Assembly (NCBI GenBank): GCA_014378195.1
Contig: JACMOC010000008.1
Location: 124,001 to 188,000, forward strand
DNA length: 64,000 nucleotides
From: Oligoflexus sp.
Lineage (GTDB): Bacteria; Bdellovibrionota_B; Oligoflexia; Oligoflexales; Oligoflexaceae
Reading direction: 5' to 3'
Each line of letters starts with the position of its first letter. Position 1 is the first letter of the stretch. A program made the position numbers and the translations under genes. The notes under the pieces were generated by a model. That model ran no database searches. It saw only the letters and a list, made by a program, of their open reading frames with translations, and was not told the DNA's origin. Positions 16,539 to 25,329 of the stretch are shown piece by piece.

Positions 16539-17747
16539 ATGAAACGAATCTTTTGGCTTTTAGCCATTATGTTCTCTGTGCCGCTTCGCGCCCATGCCAC
16601 GACGCTTCCGCTTCCCCTGAGTACATCCGGCAGCAGGATTGTCGATGCCAACGGCCAAACGGTTCAGTTGAAATCCGTGAACTGGTATGGAACGAATTTA
16701 GAGCCGGAAGTCGTTGCAGGTCTGGATAAGCAGCCTCTCGATCTTATCGTCAAACTTATCAGGTCGTGGGGGTTCAATTCTGTTCGGCTCCCGTTTTCCA
16801 ATGCCATGCTGCATAAAACTACGCCCGTCGATCCCAAGTGGATTAAAGCAAATCCTCAGCTCTTGGGAAAAACATCGATCGAGGTTATGGATGCGGTGAT
16901 CGACGCTCTGGCGGCTGAGGATGTGATGGTGATACTCAACAACCACAGTACATTCTCGCAGTGGTGCTGTGGTTTTGATAACAACGGGCTTTGGTATTTC
17001 GAAGGCAAAGGGGGGCATTCTACCCAAGATTGGGAGAACGATTGGCTTGCGCTTGTTGAACGTTATCGCGGCAAGCCCGATGTTGTGGGCGTAGACCTCA
17101 GAAATGAAGTGAGAACCCAACACTGGAGGGGCACGATTTTTCCGGAAGTTCCGAATTGGGGCAAAGGAAATCACCAGGATTGGCATAAAGCCGCTCAAAA
17201 CCTTGGTAACAGGATTTTAAACCAGAATCCGAGCCTGCTCATCGTTGTCGAAGCGATTAATTGGGAAGGAACTGTTCCTATACTTGGCTCGGGGGATCGT
17301 CCTTTCCTCCGTTTGGTACCTAAAACGCCGATTCAGTTGGCGGTTCCCAACAAGCTTGTTTACGCTGTCCACAGCTACGGTTTCATTGGTCCTCGTCATA
17401 ACGGTGACCCGAAAACATCGAAGGGCCAGAAACGTTACAGTGATATGGATGAGCAGACCTTGCTTGCGCAGTGGAAAGTCGAGTGGAGCTTTGTTTTGGA
17501 TGAAGGGTATGCGTATACCACGCCTGTCTGGGTGAGCGAGTTTGGGGTCGGAGCGGATTCGAACGATGAAGGTGAAAAACGGTGGTTTCATACCTTAACG
17601 CAGTACCTCACCGAGCATCAGATCGGTTTTGCCTATTGGCCGCTCAATCATGAAAGCTACGGTCTTGTCGATGAGACCTGGTCAAAAAAGCTAGATGATG
17701 ATTGGAGAGCGCCCGATCTACTGAAGCTGCTTCAAACATCTCATTAA
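16539..17747 (+). CDS. Exported GH5-family glycoside hydrolase (endoglucanase/mannanase type)
   Basis: A 402-residue exported TIM-barrel enzyme with a signal peptide at residues 1 to about 21 (FWLLAIMFSVPLRAHA). The family landmarks appear in order: QLKSVNWYGTNLE near the start, RSWGFNSVRLPFSN, LNNHSTFSQWCC, VDLRNEVR with the acid/base Glu190, VYAVHSYG, and WVSEFGVG with the nucleophile Glu334, then a FAYWPLNHES strand. GH5 retaining enzymes hydrolyse beta-1,4-linked glucans, mannans or related polymers. The subfamily cannot be fixed by eye. It is monocistronic, with a strong terminator immediately after the stop. Confidence 0.9.
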   Translation: MKRIFWLLAIMFSVPLRAHATTLPLPLSTSGSRIVDANGQTVQLKSVNWYGTNLEPEVVAGLDKQPLDLIVKLIRSWGFNSVRLPFSNAMLHKTTPVDPKWIKANPQLLGKTSIEVMDAVIDALAAEDVMVILNNHSTFSQWCCGFDNNGLWYFEGKGGHSTQDWENDWLALVERYRGKPDVVGVDLRNEVRTQHWRGTIFPEVPNWGKGNHQDWHKAAQNLGNRILNQNPSLLIVVEAINWEGTVPILGSGDRPFLRLVPKTPIQLAVPNKLVYAVHSYGFIGPRHNGDPKTSKGQKRYSDMDEQTLLAQWKVEWSFVLDEGYAYTTPVWVSEFGVGADSNDEGEKRWFHTLTQYLTEHQIGFAYWPLNHESYGLVDETWSKKLDDDWRAPDLLKLLQTSH

Positions 17748-17751
17748 TGAC

Positions 17752-17775
17752 AAGGAGGCTTAGCCTCCTTTTTTT
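17752..17775 (+). terminator. Rho-independent terminator after the GH5 gene
   Basis: An 8-bp stem AAGGAGGC (17752-17759) and GCCTCCTT (17763-17770), with the T run continuing to 17775. Confidence 0.9.
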
Positions 17776-17957
17776 GTCTCAAATTGCACTCATATTTTCT
17801 CCTGAATTACGAGATTTAATTTTTTAAGCAGCACGATTTAGTCATGTTTCATTCATAAAAAACCCTTAATTATGGGGGGGAGTTTTTGCATTTTTGCTTA
17901 GCGGAAAAAAAGTGCAACTGATATGTTACACTCGAAACCGATACCGACCGAGGGTCT

Positions 17958-18746
17958 ATGACGATAGATTTTAGTCTTATACTTGCGTGTTACCAAGACG
18001 CCCCGCACTTGCGCAAAAACACGCTTCAACTTGTTAAAATACTTCAGCAATCTCGGCTCAATTTTGAGATCGTTTTTGTCGAAGATGCATCGCGGGATAA
18101 CTCCGCAGCCGAAATTAGGGCGACACTTGCGGAGCTCGCTGGTCTCGGCGTAGCCCACCAGGCTCTTTTCCACGCTGAGAATAAAGGCCGTGGCCGTACC
18201 GTTACCGACGGTATTCGCATTGCGAAGGGGGCCGTCGTAGGGTTCATCGATATCGATCTCGAACACCTACCCGACGCTCTTTTGCCCATGATCGCGAAAG
18301 TGCAAGAGGGCGCAGACGTGGTGGTCGGGCGTCGCGTTATAGCAAATCCCGGGGCCAAACCACTCCGTGTGTTGTCGAGTTGGGTTTATAAAACACTCGT
18401 TCATTTTATTCTTGAACTTCCTGTTGCTGACACTGAAGCCGGGCTCAAAGTGTTCTCGCGAGCGGCGATACTTCCCATTCTTAATATCACTCAGGATGAG
18501 CAGTGGTTTTGGGATACTGAGGTTGTGCACCGTGCCTATCTCAAGGGCTTACGTTGCGAAGAACATCCGATCGTGTTCCTCGAAAAACCCGAAAAGCAAA
18601 GTACCGTTCGCATACTACCAGATACCATCCTATATCTGAAAAAGCTGATGAATTATAAGCTCTCGCTCAGTTCGACTCTGGATGTGCACGAAGCGCCGAG
18701 CCTTTCTCTGGAGATGGTCCGTGAAGATTCCACTCAATCGCTCTGA
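17958..18746 (+). CDS. Family 2 glycosyltransferase (dolichyl-phosphate-mannose synthase-like)
   Basis: A 262-residue GT-A fold glycosyltransferase. Visible motifs are the N-terminal nucleotide-binding strand DFSLILACYQDAPHL, IVFVEDASRDNS, NKGRGRTVTDGIRIAKG and the metal-binding FIDIDLEH (DxD-like), followed by GADVVVGRR and DTEAGLKVFSR. These follow the polyprenol-phosphate sugar transferase order. There is no transmembrane tail, so it is probably cytoplasmic or peripheral. It overlaps the WecE-like aminotransferase by 26 bases, pointing to joint work on a surface sugar or lipid-linked glycan. GAGGG lies just before the ATG. Confidence 0.88.
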   Translation: MTIDFSLILACYQDAPHLRKNTLQLVKILQQSRLNFEIVFVEDASRDNSAAEIRATLAELAGLGVAHQALFHAENKGRGRTVTDGIRIAKGAVVGFIDIDLEHLPDALLPMIAKVQEGADVVVGRRVIANPGAKPLRVLSSWVYKTLVHFILELPVADTEAGLKVFSRAAILPILNITQDEQWFWDTEVVHRAYLKGLRCEEHPIVFLEKPEKQSTVRILPDTILYLKKLMNYKLSLSSTLDVHEAPSLSLEMVREDSTQSL

Positions 18747-19908
18747 AACGACTACGGCCGATGAAGCGGCTGTGCTTACTTCGTTACGTTCAGGTCATCA
18801 GCATGGCGATGGCCCCTTCACCAAGTCCTGCGAAAAATGGTTTGAGGAAAACCTCGGCTGCGCGCGCGCTCTCCTGACCAACTCAGGGACTGACGCTCTC
18901 GAGATGGCAATGCTTCTGGCCGGTATTGAGCCTGGCGATGAAGTGATTATGCCGTCATTCACTTTTGTCTCGACCGCAAACGCCGTGGCTCTTCGAGGGG
19001 CAACGCCCGTCTTTGTGGATATTCGTCGTGATACTTTGAATATCGACGAGGACCTCATCGAATCTGCGATCACTTCAAAAACGAAAGCCATTGTTCCCGT
19101 CCATTATGCTGGCATTGGCTGCGCCATGGACCGAATCAACGCAATCGCCGCAAAGCATAATCTCCAGGTTATCGAGGACGCGGCTCACGCCTCGGTTGCA
19201 AACTATGGCGGCAAACCTCTCGGAAGTTTGGGGCGAATGGCGGCCTTTAGTTTCCACCAAACGAAGAACTTAAGCTGCGGTGAGGGTGGCGCTCTGATCG
19301 TCAACGATCCAGGCCTGATCGAACGGGCCGAAATTCTGCGGGAAAAAGGCACAAATCGCAAGGCCTTTGCCAGAGGCGAAGTTGATAAATATACGTGGAT
19401 CGATATCGGATCGTCATATCTAATACCGGATTTTGTTTCGGCATTGTTAAGTTCCAAACTCCATCGGTCCCGCGCGATCACGGCCGCAAGGCTACGAATC
19501 TTTGATCGTTATAACGCTTCTCTTGAGAGGTTCGCTTATAAGGGCCTCCTGCAACTTCCTCATGTCCCCCTGGACTGCCAAGGGAATGCCCATATCTTCT
19601 ATATGATACTGCCAAGCCCGGACATTCGTGATGCTCTGCAAAAGGCACTGGCGCGTGATCGTATCCAGGCTTCGAGTCACTATATTCCGCTTCATTCGGC
19701 TCCTGGAGCTGCGGGACGAACACGTGTTTCGGGTCGTATGGTTGTGACCGATCGCGTAGCAGACACCATTTTGCGTTTGCCTGTATACGAGAGCCTAAGC
19801 TTCGCGGAGCAGAGTTTCGTCATCGAAAAAGTGGAGGCTTTTTTCGATGGGCTAACTCAGAGCCGTATGGTTTCGAATCGTGAAAGAGAGCTTGAGATGA
19901 TGCCTTGA
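18721..19908 (+). CDS. wecE: DegT/DnrJ/EryC1/StrS aminotransferase, WecE/RffA-like
   Basis: A PLP-dependent sugar aminotransferase, about 395 residues from a GTG start at 18721 (VKIPLNRS), which fits the family N-terminus; the longer in-frame ATG at 18682 lies deep in the GT2 gene. Family motifs are GHQHGDGPFTK, LLTNSGTDALEMA, PGDEVIMPSFTFVSTANA, PVFVDI, VPVHYAG, VIEDAAHA and SFHQTKNLSCGEGG, with the Schiff-base Lys182. The closest resemblance is to dTDP-4-amino-4,6-dideoxygalactose transaminase of enterobacterial common antigen synthesis. The precise sugar is inferred. It is coupled to the GT2 gene and convergent with nnr. Confidence 0.87.
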   Translation: MKIPLNRSETTTADEAAVLTSLRSGHQHGDGPFTKSCEKWFEENLGCARALLTNSGTDALEMAMLLAGIEPGDEVIMPSFTFVSTANAVALRGATPVFVDIRRDTLNIDEDLIESAITSKTKAIVPVHYAGIGCAMDRINAIAAKHNLQVIEDAAHASVANYGGKPLGSLGRMAAFSFHQTKNLSCGEGGALIVNDPGLIERAEILREKGTNRKAFARGEVDKYTWIDIGSSYLIPDFVSALLSSKLHRSRAITAARLRIFDRYNASLERFAYKGLLQLPHVPLDCQGNAHIFYMILPSPDIRDALQKALARDRIQASSHYIPLHSAPGAAGRTRVSGRMVVTDRVADTILRLPVYESLSFAEQSFVIEKVEAFFDGLTQSRMVSNRERELEMMP

Positions 19909-19915
19909 AACAGCT

Positions 19916-21418
19916 CTAAACTATCCCGTTCAAAAGCTCGAGAGGTGCTTGACTCGCGGCCAAGCGAGAGGCCGATAGTGCTAACATGTTTTGGGCGTGG
20001 CCGGCGAGTTCGTGCAGAGAATACGGGCCGGACGAGAGCCCGAGAATAAGGCCCGCAAGGAGATCACCACTGCCTGCGCGGCCGAGGCGGTTGTCGCCCT
20101 GGGTCAGAAATCGCACTGATTCCGGAGCAAAAATCATTGGGCTCGCGGATTTGTAGATCATACTCATCCCCTGTTTTTGAGTGAGTTCGCAAAGATCCCA
20201 TATATCCCCCACATGCTGAGGCGTAGGCATTTCCTTTTGCAAACGTTTCCACTCACCGGGATGCGGCGTGAGAAGAGTGTGATCAGGATCAAACGCGAGG
20301 CCTTCGGACAGTTTTAGAATGTCACTCAAAGCGCCCGCATCAAAGACCAGACGCAATTGCTGCTTTTTCTGAAGCTCAGCAAAACATTCCATAAACTTGC
20401 GTGTAAGAGGCGTTTCCATCGTCCCCGGACCTATTAAAACCGCTTTGACTTTGCGTGTTTCGATAAAACGTTTCATCGCCGAAAGATCGATTTCGCCTTC
20501 AAGCCCAAAGGTCTCGTAGGTGAACTCGCGCGACCACGCAGGTGCCATGATTTCGGATAACGGGGCGACAGTGACCCAGCCCGCTCCGCCTTTGAGAGCC
20601 GCGGCTGCAGCCATCATAATGGCTCCGACCTTGCCAGGGCTACCGCCGATCGCAAGCACGTGTCCCCGATCATATTTGTGCGCGTCTGGCGGAAGGTGGC
20701 GCCACAGCGTTGCAAGCGCGGGCGTGTAGGTATCGTGAATTAGCGAGATCGTGCGTTTTGATAAAACGTCCTGAATCGCTTCGGGGGCGAATCCGAGAGT
20801 CGCAAGATTTACGTCTCCACACCATCTTCGGCTAGGTTCCCCAACGTGGACCGGCTTTAAAGCGCCGAAGGTAATCGTATGAGTGGCAGGGAGGCGGGCG
20901 GGCTCCGTATCCCAGGTGTCCGCCTCGAGCCCTGAAGGCAAATCGATGGCGAGGACAACGCGGGAATGCAGATGGGAGGCGGCCTCTAGACAGTTTCGGG
21001 TCAGCCCATCCCGCAGCGAGCCCTTCAAACCAAGGCCTAGCAATCCATCGATGATGATAAGGCTACGATCGCGGAACGGATCGAAGTCTGCAGCATCCCG
21101 GAAAGGTTTGAGAGCGAAGCCCTTCTTTTCGAGTTCTAAGCGCTGATAGTGTCGCTCATTCGATTCTTTCCCGTCCGACACATCAAAACACGTCAGAGAA
21201 AAGTCAGCTTCAAAAAGCAGTCGTGCGGCAACCAGAGCGTCACCGCCGTTGTTACCGCTACCTGCTAAGAGTATGAAATGGGAATAAGGCTTCCAGAGCC
21301 TCAGGGCGAGACGGAAAATGGCCTTGCCGGCTTCTTCCATAAGAGTGCGCGAAGGAATTCCATAGATTTGGGAGCTCAGTCGATCGATGTCCTGAGTCTC
21401 TGAACCCGACCAAATCAT
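19916..21418 (-). CDS. nnr: Bifunctional NAD(P)H-hydrate epimerase/dehydratase
   Basis: A 500-residue repair enzyme that restores NAD(P)H from its damaged hydrates. The N-terminal YjeF epimerase domain (about 1-210) shows RTLMEEAGKAIFRL and LLAGSGNNGGDALVAARLL plus IDLPSGLEADT. The C-terminal ADP-dependent dehydratase domain of ribokinase-like fold (about 225-500) shows AIGGSPGKVGAIMMAAAAAL, LIGPGT, LLTPHPGEWKRL and GRAGSGDLLAGLI with the catalytic Asp. It is the last gene of a four-gene minus-strand operon, eight bases after the 101-residue protein gene, with GAGGTG before its start. Confidence 0.93.
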   Translation of the reverse strand: MIWSGSETQDIDRLSSQIYGIPSRTLMEEAGKAIFRLALRLWKPYSHFILLAGSGNNGGDALVAARLLFEADFSLTCFDVSDGKESNERHYQRLELEKKGFALKPFRDAADFDPFRDRSLIIIDGLLGLGLKGSLRDGLTRNCLEAASHLHSRVVLAIDLPSGLEADTWDTEPARLPATHTITFGALKPVHVGEPSRRWCGDVNLATLGFAPEAIQDVLSKRTISLIHDTYTPALATLWRHLPPDAHKYDRGHVLAIGGSPGKVGAIMMAAAAALKGGAGWVTVAPLSEIMAPAWSREFTYETFGLEGEIDLSAMKRFIETRKVKAVLIGPGTMETPLTRKFMECFAELQKKQQLRLVFDAGALSDILKLSEGLAFDPDHTLLTPHPGEWKRLQKEMPTPQHVGDIWDLCELTQKQGMSMIYKSASPMIFAPESVRFLTQGDNRLGRAGSGDLLAGLILGLSSGPYSLHELAGHAQNMLALSASRLAASQAPLELLNGIV

Positions 21419-21426
21419 GATTCACC

Positions 21427-21732
21427 TCAAGCGGTTACGGTGCCGCCAGCCTGTTGGATAACCTTGACGATTTTGTCGGTGACTTCGCCTTTAAGGGCGC
21501 GGTGTGCAAGGGCGATTTTTTCTTTGTCGAGTGTCAGCTCGCTGCCCGTAGCGGTTTGTTTGGTCGAAAAGGTAAGGGTCGATGTACCGAATTTGGAAAT
21601 GGTGACGATCATTTCGTTACCCGCCTGATCGAAGCTAACCATCTTACCGAGTTCGCGTCCGCCCAAAGCGTCCTTGATTTTGCCGATAATGACGCCCAGA
21701 TCTTTCTCGGGAAACTTAACTTCCATAGCCAT
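21427..21732 (-). CDS. Conserved small cytoplasmic protein of unknown function
   Basis: A 101-residue protein with no signal peptide or membrane segment. The start at 21732 is supported by GAGGG six bases upstream. It has an alternating strand/helix pattern (VKFPEKDLGVIIGKIKDAL, MIVTISKFGTSTLTFS, then a C-terminal helix KEKIALAHRALKGEVTDKIVKVIQQ). The beta-turn-beta block with a conserved FGTSTLTF resembles polyhydroxyalkanoate-granule or steroid-binding-like small folds, but I do not recognise it with certainty. It sits in an operon between the 159-residue protein gene and nnr. Confidence 0.7.
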   Translation of the reverse strand: MAMEVKFPEKDLGVIIGKIKDALGGRELGKMVSFDQAGNEMIVTISKFGTSTLTFSTKQTATGSELTLDKEKIALAHRALKGEVTDKIVKVIQQAGGTVTA

Positions 21733-21745
21733 CTCAGTCCCTCTA

Positions 21746-22225
21746 TTACCATTCGCTTAGATAAGCTTCGTGACAGATATCGTGAAGCAACTGCTTTACG
21801 AGCATGTCTTTTGTCATAATAGATTTTTGGTCCATGATCCAGGAGATTCCACCAAAAGGATCGCAATGCGCCTCAAGAGTGTGAAGGATTTCGCTTCTTT
21901 GCTGAAATCCCTGCATGCGCGAAATTTGGACGTTAATCTGTGCCTGATGCTGAAGAACCTGGAGCTGAAGCCGACCGACTACGACGACAAAGCCGGAGAG
22001 GGTCTCGTTGTCTTTGCCGTGGATCGGAAAGATGCTCATCTTTTTTTCTTTTTTGCAGTGATCGTTGAAGACCTGGATCGCATCGCGGAGCTCCATATTG
22101 AGTTCGGCAATAGTCTTCAAAATACTGCTGCGACCGACTTCACGCGGTACGTTAGGATTGGTTTGTTTCCACTGTCCGTCTTCCAGCCTGGATTCCGCGA
22201 GAATCTTGACCCATTGCTTGTCCAT
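21746..22225 (-). CDS. Protein of unknown function
   Basis: A 159-residue cytoplasmic protein, start supported by CAGGAG seven bases upstream. It is mostly helical, with a central IFPIHGKDNETLSGFVVVVGRLQLQVLQHQAQIN segment and scattered His/Cys (NDHCKKEKK, EAHCDPFGG, LLHDICHEAYLSEW). No domain was recognised. It is placed in the TPR/barrel-nnr operon with gaps of 13-16 bases on each side, so it is surely expressed with them. Confidence 0.65.
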   Translation of the reverse strand: MDKQWVKILAESRLEDGQWKQTNPNVPREVGRSSILKTIAELNMELRDAIQVFNDHCKKEKKMSIFPIHGKDNETLSGFVVVVGRLQLQVLQHQAQINVQISRMQGFQQRSEILHTLEAHCDPFGGISWIMDQKSIMTKDMLVKQLLHDICHEAYLSEW

Positions 22226-22241
22226 GTTGAACTCCTGGTTT

Positions 22242-23891
22242 TTAGAACGACTTGATGAAGCTGGCGTATATCGCGAATTGGCTTATTTTGCTGCCGTAGG
22301 TTCGGTCCAGATAATCACCTGCACCCGACTCGACTGGGGCTGAGGTGCGGTTGACCTGGATCACGGCGCCGTTGTAGGAGCTGGTTACGATTTTGCCGGA
22401 GAGCCCGATCATAAGCCAAGCCGCCAGTTGCATGTCGGCGTGAGCGGCAAATCCGGATTGGCTCAAATTGAATTTTACGAGAGATACGTCATTCGTATTG
22501 TAAAGGCGGTTCCCTTGAGCTGTTTCATAAAAGGCTCCGAGGCCGAGTGACAGGGACTTTTCCTGATGAAAGGAGAGCTCTGTTATAAAACGTCCGTCCC
22601 AGTCGGGGCCGCTCAGCCGTTCCACGTTGTAATTATATTCGTTGAGCTGGCCTGTGAGGCTCAGTGCAGTTTTTTTCGAGAAATTTAGTTTTACGGTCCC
22701 GTCTTGGAGTATCTGCGTGACAAGCAGGCGAGATTTATCAAAACGTGGATGACCGGCGAGCGTCAGTTTCATATCGATCGCCTCGCCTTTTTGCGCGATG
22801 AAAAGCGACGCGTAAGGCGAGTAGTTGATTTGGTTTTTGAAATCCGCATTTCCCACGTAAGCGTAAACGCCAACCAGCCCACCGTAAGACGAATGATCAC
22901 CAAGAACGGATTCATATGCACCCGAGGTCTCGAGGCGAATGAGGCTATCCGGATGAAAGCTGTTCAGAGTGAGGAATTGAAGCGTTTCATCAGCGTTAGG
23001 CAGTATGGAGATCTCTTTATAGGCGTCCTTGCTCGTTGAAGCACTAACACTGGTCAAGTAAACCCATTGGCTGCGTGCTGAGGGAGGCGGCGTTTCCGAG
23101 CCCCAGTCCAGTCGGAGCCGGGTACGCGTGAGATCAGAGTTGGTTGAGATCGCGTTGTTGGTCTCCGAGCTCTGATTCATATACAAATGCACGAGCGAAA
23201 CGTTGCGAGGCGGAGCAAGTACAAACGGCGGCGATTCGGGTTGGGCAGGCGCTGATGGCAAACCGGGGCTTCGTCCTGGTACTGGCGCTGTCTGGAGTTC
23301 TTGTTTTTGTTTCCGAATGAGTTTTTTCTCGGCCTCTTTGCGATAGAGATTGCGTGTGGAAACAAGCTTGGAGGGCAGCACCACGGCCTGATCAAGAAGA
23401 TCGATCGCCTGCTGGTATTCGGCCAGTTTATAGGCTGACATTCCGCCGTAAAAACCTGCGAGATCGTAGAGAGGATGACCATTCGGGACGGATGCAAATG
23501 ATTTCAAGGCGAGGCTGTAGTCGTTCACGCGGAAGGCGACTTGTCCGCAGTCATACGCAGATTCGGGTTCAAGGGCCTTGCTATCGATCGTTTGGAAGAT
23601 TTTATAGGCTTCCGTCAGGTTCTTTTGCTGGTAGAGAGAACGAGCAAGGAAAACCTTCGAAGGAATATGATCGGGCTGAAGGCGGACGAGCTGAGTGAAG
23701 AGTTCGGTGGAGTCGTCAAAGCGTTTGGCTTCATAGGCTTCCATAGCGCGGCGATAGATTTTGGCCATGCCCGGAGTTTTCGGGGCATTGCTCGCAGCGG
23801 AAGCTGTTGGACTTGCTGGCGCGGCAAAGAGCGCTGGAATACAGTAATTCCAGGCAAATGTGCAGCCTAAGGCAAGAAGGACACGCTTCAT
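22242..23891 (-). CDS. Exported TPR protein with C-terminal outer-membrane beta-barrel-like domain
   Basis: About 549 residues from the ATG at 23891 (GAGG upstream; an in-frame ATG at 23909 is weaker). An N-terminal signal peptide (RVLLALGCTFAWNYCIPALFAA) is followed by TPR-like repeats at about residues 45-180 (KIYRRAMEAYEAKRFDDS, SKVFLARSLYQQKN, YDLAGFYGGMSAYK). After a Pro-rich linker near residue 210 the last about 320 residues are amphipathic strands with alternating hydrophobics, ending in FAIYASFIKSF with a terminal Phe. That ending is typical for BAM-dependent outer-membrane barrels. It is the first gene of the four-gene operon that ends in nnr. Its substrate or export role is unknown. 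Confidence 0.72.
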   Translation of the reverse strand: MKRVLLALGCTFAWNYCIPALFAAPASPTASAASNAPKTPGMAKIYRRAMEAYEAKRFDDSTELFTQLVRLQPDHIPSKVFLARSLYQQKNLTEAYKIFQTIDSKALEPESAYDCGQVAFRVNDYSLALKSFASVPNGHPLYDLAGFYGGMSAYKLAEYQQAIDLLDQAVVLPSKLVSTRNLYRKEAEKKLIRKQKQELQTAPVPGRSPGLPSAPAQPESPPFVLAPPRNVSLVHLYMNQSSETNNAISTNSDLTRTRLRLDWGSETPPPSARSQWVYLTSVSASTSKDAYKEISILPNADETLQFLTLNSFHPDSLIRLETSGAYESVLGDHSSYGGLVGVYAYVGNADFKNQINYSPYASLFIAQKGEAIDMKLTLAGHPRFDKSRLLVTQILQDGTVKLNFSKKTALSLTGQLNEYNYNVERLSGPDWDGRFITELSFHQEKSLSLGLGAFYETAQGNRLYNTNDVSLVKFNLSQSGFAAHADMQLAAWLMIGLSGKIVTSSYNGAVIQVNRTSAPVESGAGDYLDRTYGSKISQFAIYASFIKSF

Positions 23892-24019
23892 GGGGCCTCG
23901 ATAAATCAAGGTGGCAGACTATAGCATCATTATAGCACCGCGAATCCAGGCTCCGTAAAGGGCCCAACTAGGCAAACATGGCCTTTCATAGCCAAGTCCC
24001 CGGGGCCGCTAGACATTCC

Positions 24020-24047
24020 TTGATTGACTGGGATCATTCTATACAAT
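24020..24047 (+). promoter_or_regulatory. Sigma-70-like promoter of rpoZ
   Basis: TTGATT at 24020-24025, a 16-base spacer, and TACAAT at 24042-24047, 40 bases upstream of the rpoZ start. Confidence 0.55.
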
Positions 24048-24086
24048 AGTATCGTTATCTTTCGCGTTTTCAGAGGAGGATGGTTT

Positions 24087-24314
24087 ATGGCCCGCGTATC
24101 CATCGAAGATTGCCTTCGTTTTATAGAAAATCGTTTTGCTCTTGTTGCCGTTGCTTCACACCGGACACGGCAGTTGATGGAAGGTAAAACTCCTCTCGTC
24201 AAAACCAGAAACAAAGAAGCAGTGACTGCTTTGCGAGAAATCGCCGAAGGTTTTGTTGTTGGATTTCAACCTGAAGAAAAACTCCGTGCACCTAAAGCTC
24301 CAACCGAGTTCTAG
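24087..24314 (+). CDS. rpoZ: RNA polymerase omega subunit
   Basis: A 75-residue small RNA polymerase subunit that binds the beta-prime C-terminus. The ATG at 24087 is chosen because of GAGGAGGA six bases upstream and the family start MARVSIEDCL. The frame extends upstream to 24024 without a ribosome site. The core motif reads ENRFALVAVASHRTRQL, followed by KNKEAVTALREIAEG-type residues. It is monocistronic with its own promoter and a terminator directly after. Confidence 0.93.
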   Translation: MARVSIEDCLRFIENRFALVAVASHRTRQLMEGKTPLVKTRNKEAVTALREIAEGFVVGFQPEEKLRAPKAPTEF

Positions 24315-24340
24315 GACGTGCCAGAGTCTCGTCAGTTAAA

Positions 24341-24372
24341 AAAGCCACTGTGACAACGCAGTGGCTTTTTTT
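24341..24372 (+). terminator. Rho-independent terminator after rpoZ
   Basis: Ten-base arms at 24341-24350 and 24359-24368 (AAAGCCACTG and CAGTGGCTTT) with an 8-base loop and a T run. Confidence 0.88.
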
Positions 24373-24593
24373 GTAATTAAGATGAATTTTTCAGGAAATT
24401 CATGACCTCATAAATATTACCCACTCTTTCGCACTGACCCCAAACATATGAAAATAGGCCGTAACCATTGGTATCAAAGGCATTAATTGATGCCCTCACG
24501 AGCAAAAAGGCTAGGCTTATGGGCAAACTCCCTACAACAATGGAGGAGTACCGCGGCTCTGCGGACTCTACCAAACGCGAGAGGAACCCACGT

Positions 24594-25268
24594 ATGCCTA
24601 AGGCTCATTCCAATCAGAAAGGTGATCACATGAAAAACAAACATTCCTCCAACGAGGTTTCCCACTCTGGTAACGACAATCTTGATACTAATCAGTCGGC
24701 CCAATCCATGAGTGCTGGAAGTGATGATTCGATCCCGAATACAGGGGTCAACCAAGATTCGTCCTCTCTCGATCCTCAAGGTTCGGAGAGCCAATCGAAT
24801 CAGGAAAGCAGCGAGTCGAGGGATTCGTCGACCAGCATGAAAAGCGAAAGCGATACGGATGCGACCGGCTTAGTCTCGCGCGCAGCATCTGTTCTTGATA
24901 CCCAGTCTGTGAAAAAGAACCTCAATCTGGTCAAACAAAAAGCCCAAGACCTCATGAGCTCGGGCAAAGAACAAGTCTCAGATAAATTCAATTCTTTGAC
25001 GGATGACGTCAAGCTCCGCGGTATGATGGTCGACGATAGTATCAAAGCCAATCCTTATGCCTATGCTTTGGGTGCGGTAGGCATCGGCTTTATCCTTGGC
25101 CGCGCTTTCTCCGGAAAAGGCAAAAGCGATATCGATGCCCTTGTATCGACCGTGAACAAAATTAACTTCGGCACACTCGCAGGAATGTTCGGCGCGAAAG
25201 TCGGCAGCGAAGGTCAATCCGAATCGAGCGAGGGTTATAACAAAGACCAGGCTCGTAAAATTGGTTGA
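24594..25268 (+). CDS. DUF883/ElaB-like protein with Ser/Asp-rich N-terminus and one membrane anchor
   Basis: About 224 residues from the ATG at 24594 (GAGAGGA upstream); a start at 24630 with AAAGG upstream is also possible. The first about 100 residues are a low-complexity Ser/Asp/Gln/Asn stretch. A helical region follows (VKKNLNLVKQKAQDLMSSGKEQVSDKFNSL). Then comes the DUF883 hallmark: a charged helix, IKANPYAYALGAVGIGFILGRAF (membrane anchor), and a short basic tail. ElaB/YqjD-type proteins are stress-induced, inner-membrane-anchored and bind ribosomes in E. coli. The long disordered leader is unusual for the family. Confidence 0.7.
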   Translation: MPKAHSNQKGDHMKNKHSSNEVSHSGNDNLDTNQSAQSMSAGSDDSIPNTGVNQDSSSLDPQGSESQSNQESSESRDSSTSMKSESDTDATGLVSRAASVLDTQSVKKNLNLVKQKAQDLMSSGKEQVSDKFNSLTDDVKLRGMMVDDSIKANPYAYALGAVGIGFILGRAFSGKGKSDIDALVSTVNKINFGTLAGMFGAKVGSEGQSESSEGYNKDQARKIG

Positions 25269-25304
25269 GCGATCGATAGTGATGAATAAAGTGATTCACG
25301 AAAG

Positions 25305-25329
25305 AGGCCGGCTTATGTCGGTCTTTTTT
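25305..25329 (+). terminator. Terminator after the DUF883-like gene
   Basis: Stem AGGCCGGC-like 25305-25312 with 25317-25324 (G-U wobbles), loop TTAT, and a T run to about 25329. Confidence 0.65.
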
